Source: Candidatus Eiseniibacteriota bacterium (GTDB lineage Bacteria; JAFGKV01). Taken from it: a DNA stretch of 7,140 nt. Below, piece after piece: positions 5,608 to 7,140 of the stretch (its first letter is position 1; each line of letters starts with the position of its first letter). Made by a program: the position numbers and the translations under genes. The DNA is taken from contig JALOPK010000332.1 of the NCBI GenBank assembly GCA_025453925.1, positions 1 through 7,140 of the forward strand. The letters run 5' to 3'. Under the pieces are notes generated by a model. It searched no databases and was not told the DNA's origin. It worked only from the letters and a program-made list of their open reading frames with translations.

Positions 5608-6312
5608 ATGTCGGACAACGTGATTCTCTCCCACGAGGAGTTCCTGCTCAAGGCCAACCTGAACGAGGAGCAGATGGCGAAGTGGCTCAAGCTTGGCCTC
5701 GTCGTGCCGGCCGGCCGCACCGCAAGGAAGGCGGCGCTTTTCTCCGGCTCACAGCTGGAGATCGTCCAGTCAGTCCGCGCACTGCTGGCTCTCGGCTATG
5801 ATGAGGAAGAGGTCGCCAGGATCGTCCGAAAGGTGGGACTACCCGCATCGGCCGGCCTGGGGGGTGTCGTTCCGGAAAAACTGCGAACGGTGGGGGAGCT
5901 CGCGCAGGACTGCGATGTGAATCCACGGACCATCAAGCACTGGGAGGACAAGGAGCTTCTCGAGCCGGACGCCAGATCGGAAGGGGGATTCCGGCTGTAC
6001 GGACCGGCCATCGTCGACCGATGCCGGCGGATAATCGATCTGCAGAATGTGGGCTACACCCTGGAGGAGATCAAGGGGGTGAAGGGGCTGCTTGACGACC
6101 CGGAGACTCTGGTCGAGGCGCTCAAGGCCGATCCTCGGCCGGCTGCCATCGAGATCCTCGAAATCCAGACCGCGAGTCTTAAGGAACGAATCGAACACGT
6201 GGCGGCCAGTGCCAAGCGCCTGGACGATCTGCTCAAGCGGAGGGTCAAGGCTACCGCCGCTTGCCGTTCCGTGTTGAGCAAGCACCAGAAAGCACAGCGG
6301 GATGACAAGTGA
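5608..6312 (+). CDS. MerR-family transcriptional regulator with two tandem HTH domains
   Basis: The 234-residue protein has two MerR-like winged-helix units. The first (about 7-78) includes ANLNEEQMAKWLKLGLVVPAG, a wing-like segment around RTARKAALFSGSQLEIV, and LLALGYDEEEVARIVRKVGL. The second (about 92-162) is more canonical: LRTVGELAQDCDVNPRTIKHWEDKELLEPD, GGFRLYGPAIVDRCRRI, then NVGYTLEEIKGVKGLL. Residues 180-212 are heptad-like (IEILEIQTASLKERIEHVAASAKRLDDLL) and fit the dimerising coiled coil. The tail is short and basic, without an obvious ligand domain. Its cysteines (102, 139, 219) do not form a recognised metal site. Classical MerR proteins have one HTH, so this is an unusual but known arrangement. 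ATG 5608 has AGGAGGT (5594-5600) seven bases upstream. GTG 5599 lies inside that site and is rejected as a start. The likely target is the hexamer block at its own promoter. The radical SAM gene follows after 49 bases. Confidence 0.9.
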   Translation: MSDNVILSHEEFLLKANLNEEQMAKWLKLGLVVPAGRTARKAALFSGSQLEIVQSVRALLALGYDEEEVARIVRKVGLPASAGLGGVVPEKLRTVGELAQDCDVNPRTIKHWEDKELLEPDARSEGGFRLYGPAIVDRCRRIIDLQNVGYTLEEIKGVKGLLDDPETLVEALKADPRPAAIEILEIQTASLKERIEHVAASAKRLDDLLKRRVKATAACRSVLSKHQKAQRDDK

Positions 6313-6335
6313 ACGCCACAACGAACTCGATCCGA

Positions 6336-6350
6336 GCAGCAGGAGGCTGC
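6336..6350 (+). other. small hairpin presenting an AGGAG loop before the radical SAM gene
   Basis: GCAGC (6336-6340) pairs with GCTGC (6346-6350), leaving AGGAG as the loop. A second Shine-Dalgarno-like GGGAGGG (6351-6357) follows directly, five bases from the ATG at 6362. The structure could tune translation between the regulator and the downstream gene, or it may be incidental. Confidence 0.35.
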
Positions 6351-6361
6351 GGGAGGGCGCC

Positions 6362-7140
6362 ATGAACATCCGGAGAACCAAAGGCGGAGCGCGTGTGGTC
6401 TTCATCGAGCCCCAGGCCCCCGACTGTCACATCTTCAGCCTGTATCCTCTCCCCCGTCTCGGACCGGTGATCTTGGGCACCATGCTGAAAGACGCGGGTT
6501 TCGAGCCGGAAGTCCTGTTCGAGCAGGTCGAGCCGGTCGATCCGGCCAGGATTGCGGCGGCGGATGTGGTCGGCATCACCACGACCACGTCAACGGTGCC
6601 CCGCGCATACGCGTACGCCGACCTAGCGCGGAGCATGGGGAAACCCGTAGTCATGGGGGGACCACACGTGACCTTCGCGCCGCAGGAGGCCCTGGAGCAC
6701 GCTGACTGCGTCGTGATGGGGGAGGCGGAATCCGTTGTCGTGGAGCTCTTCCGGAGACTGGCGTGCGGCGAGTCCGTCGAGGGCATTCCCGGGGTCGTGA
6801 CTCCTCTGTCAGTCAGCACGGAGCGGGCGCCGCAACCAGCCTCTCTCGATGATCTCCCCATCCCCGATCTGCGCCTCGTGCGCGGGTGGGACATCAAACG
6901 GCGGGTTCTCCGCTTCTCCATCGCCCCGGTGGAGGCGTCACGAGGGTGCCCGCACGACTGCTCGTTCTGCAGCGTCACGGGCATGTTCGGCCGCAGGTTC
7001 AGGTTTCGCAGCGTGGGGCACGTCATGGAGGAGCTCCGGATGCACTATGAACGGAAGCGAAGCGTGTTCTTCTATGACGACAACCTCGCGGCAAACACCC
7101 GGTGGTTCACCGAGCTTCTGGAGCGGATCGCCTCGGAGCT
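6362..7140 (+). CDS. B12-binding-domain radical SAM protein, 5' part only
   Basis: The frame is open to the right edge, with 259 residues visible. Residues about 10-150 form a cobalamin-binding-like Rossmann domain: LGPVILGTMLKDAGFEPEVL (33-52), DVVGITTTTST (68-78), GGPHVTF (99-105) and ADCVVMGEAE (114-123). The linker has DDLPIPDLRLV. The radical SAM cluster motif is C196-PHD-C200-SF-C203, followed by SVTGMFGRRFRFRS and FFYDDNLAAN. This is the BchE/HpnJ-like architecture of methyltransferases and cyclases that use SAM, a [4Fe-4S] cluster and often cobalamin. The classical DxHxxG His is not seen, as in many such proteins. The exact reaction is unknown. ATG 6362 is chosen for GGGAGG five bases upstream and because the conserved start is close by. 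ATG 6302, in frame and overlapping the regulator's end by 11 bases, would add 20 charged residues. The gene is probably co-transcribed with the MerR gene. Confidence 0.9.
   Translation, partial: MNIRRTKGGARVVFIEPQAPDCHIFSLYPLPRLGPVILGTMLKDAGFEPEVLFEQVEPVDPARIAAADVVGITTTTSTVPRAYAYADLARSMGKPVVMGGPHVTFAPQEALEHADCVVMGEAESVVVELFRRLACGESVEGIPGVVTPLSVSTERAPQPASLDDLPIPDLRLVRGWDIKRRVLRFSIAPVEASRGCPHDCSFCSVTGMFGRRFRFRSVGHVMEELRMHYERKRSVFFYDDNLAANTRWFTELLERIASE

Overview
This is a GC-rich bacterial chromosomal segment with small genes, clear Shine-Dalgarno sites and changing gene orientation. Nothing in it fixes the phylum. A cobalamin-binding radical SAM protein, a nitroreductase-fold flavoprotein and a fatty acyl-CoA ligase would suit a metabolically versatile, possibly anaerobic or subsurface bacterium. 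That lifestyle is inference, not seen. No rRNA, tRNA, CRISPR array, transposase or phage gene was found.

Layout. Two genes run on the minus strand at the left: a class I SAM-dependent methyltransferase (865-1407) followed by a helical-repeat protein of unknown function (201-758). The latter carries two well-formed start sites, one with a signal peptide and one without. An 850-base stretch (1408-2258) holds no convincing gene. Two plus-strand genes follow: a nitroreductase-family flavoprotein (2259-2825) and an aadA/DUF4111-type nucleotidyltransferase homologue (2940-3626). The second seems to have lost the part of its catalytic domain that carries the second metal-binding Asp. They are separated by a hairpin, a perfect 14-base palindrome and a short duplicated sequence.

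The right half looks like one regulatory locus. A long-chain acyl-CoA synthetase-type AMP-binding enzyme (3649-5307, minus) lies divergent from a MerR-type regulator with two tandem helix-turn-helix domains (5608-6312, plus). The regulator is followed 49 bases later by a B12-binding radical SAM protein that runs off the right edge (6362-7140). The 300-base divergent intergenic region has a TTGACA-type promoter for the regulator. Its -10 lies inside a striking AT-rich operator candidate built from three abutting hexamers, CTATAC-CTATAC-GTATAG. The simplest model is that the MerR protein autoregulates and controls the radical SAM gene, and perhaps the acyl-CoA synthetase. The ligand and the radical SAM reaction cannot be read from this window.

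The best candidates for something undescribed are the dual-MerR / hexamer-operator / radical SAM / acyl-CoA ligase locus, the catalytically gutted nucleotidyltransferase, and the dual-start secreted/cytosolic helical protein.
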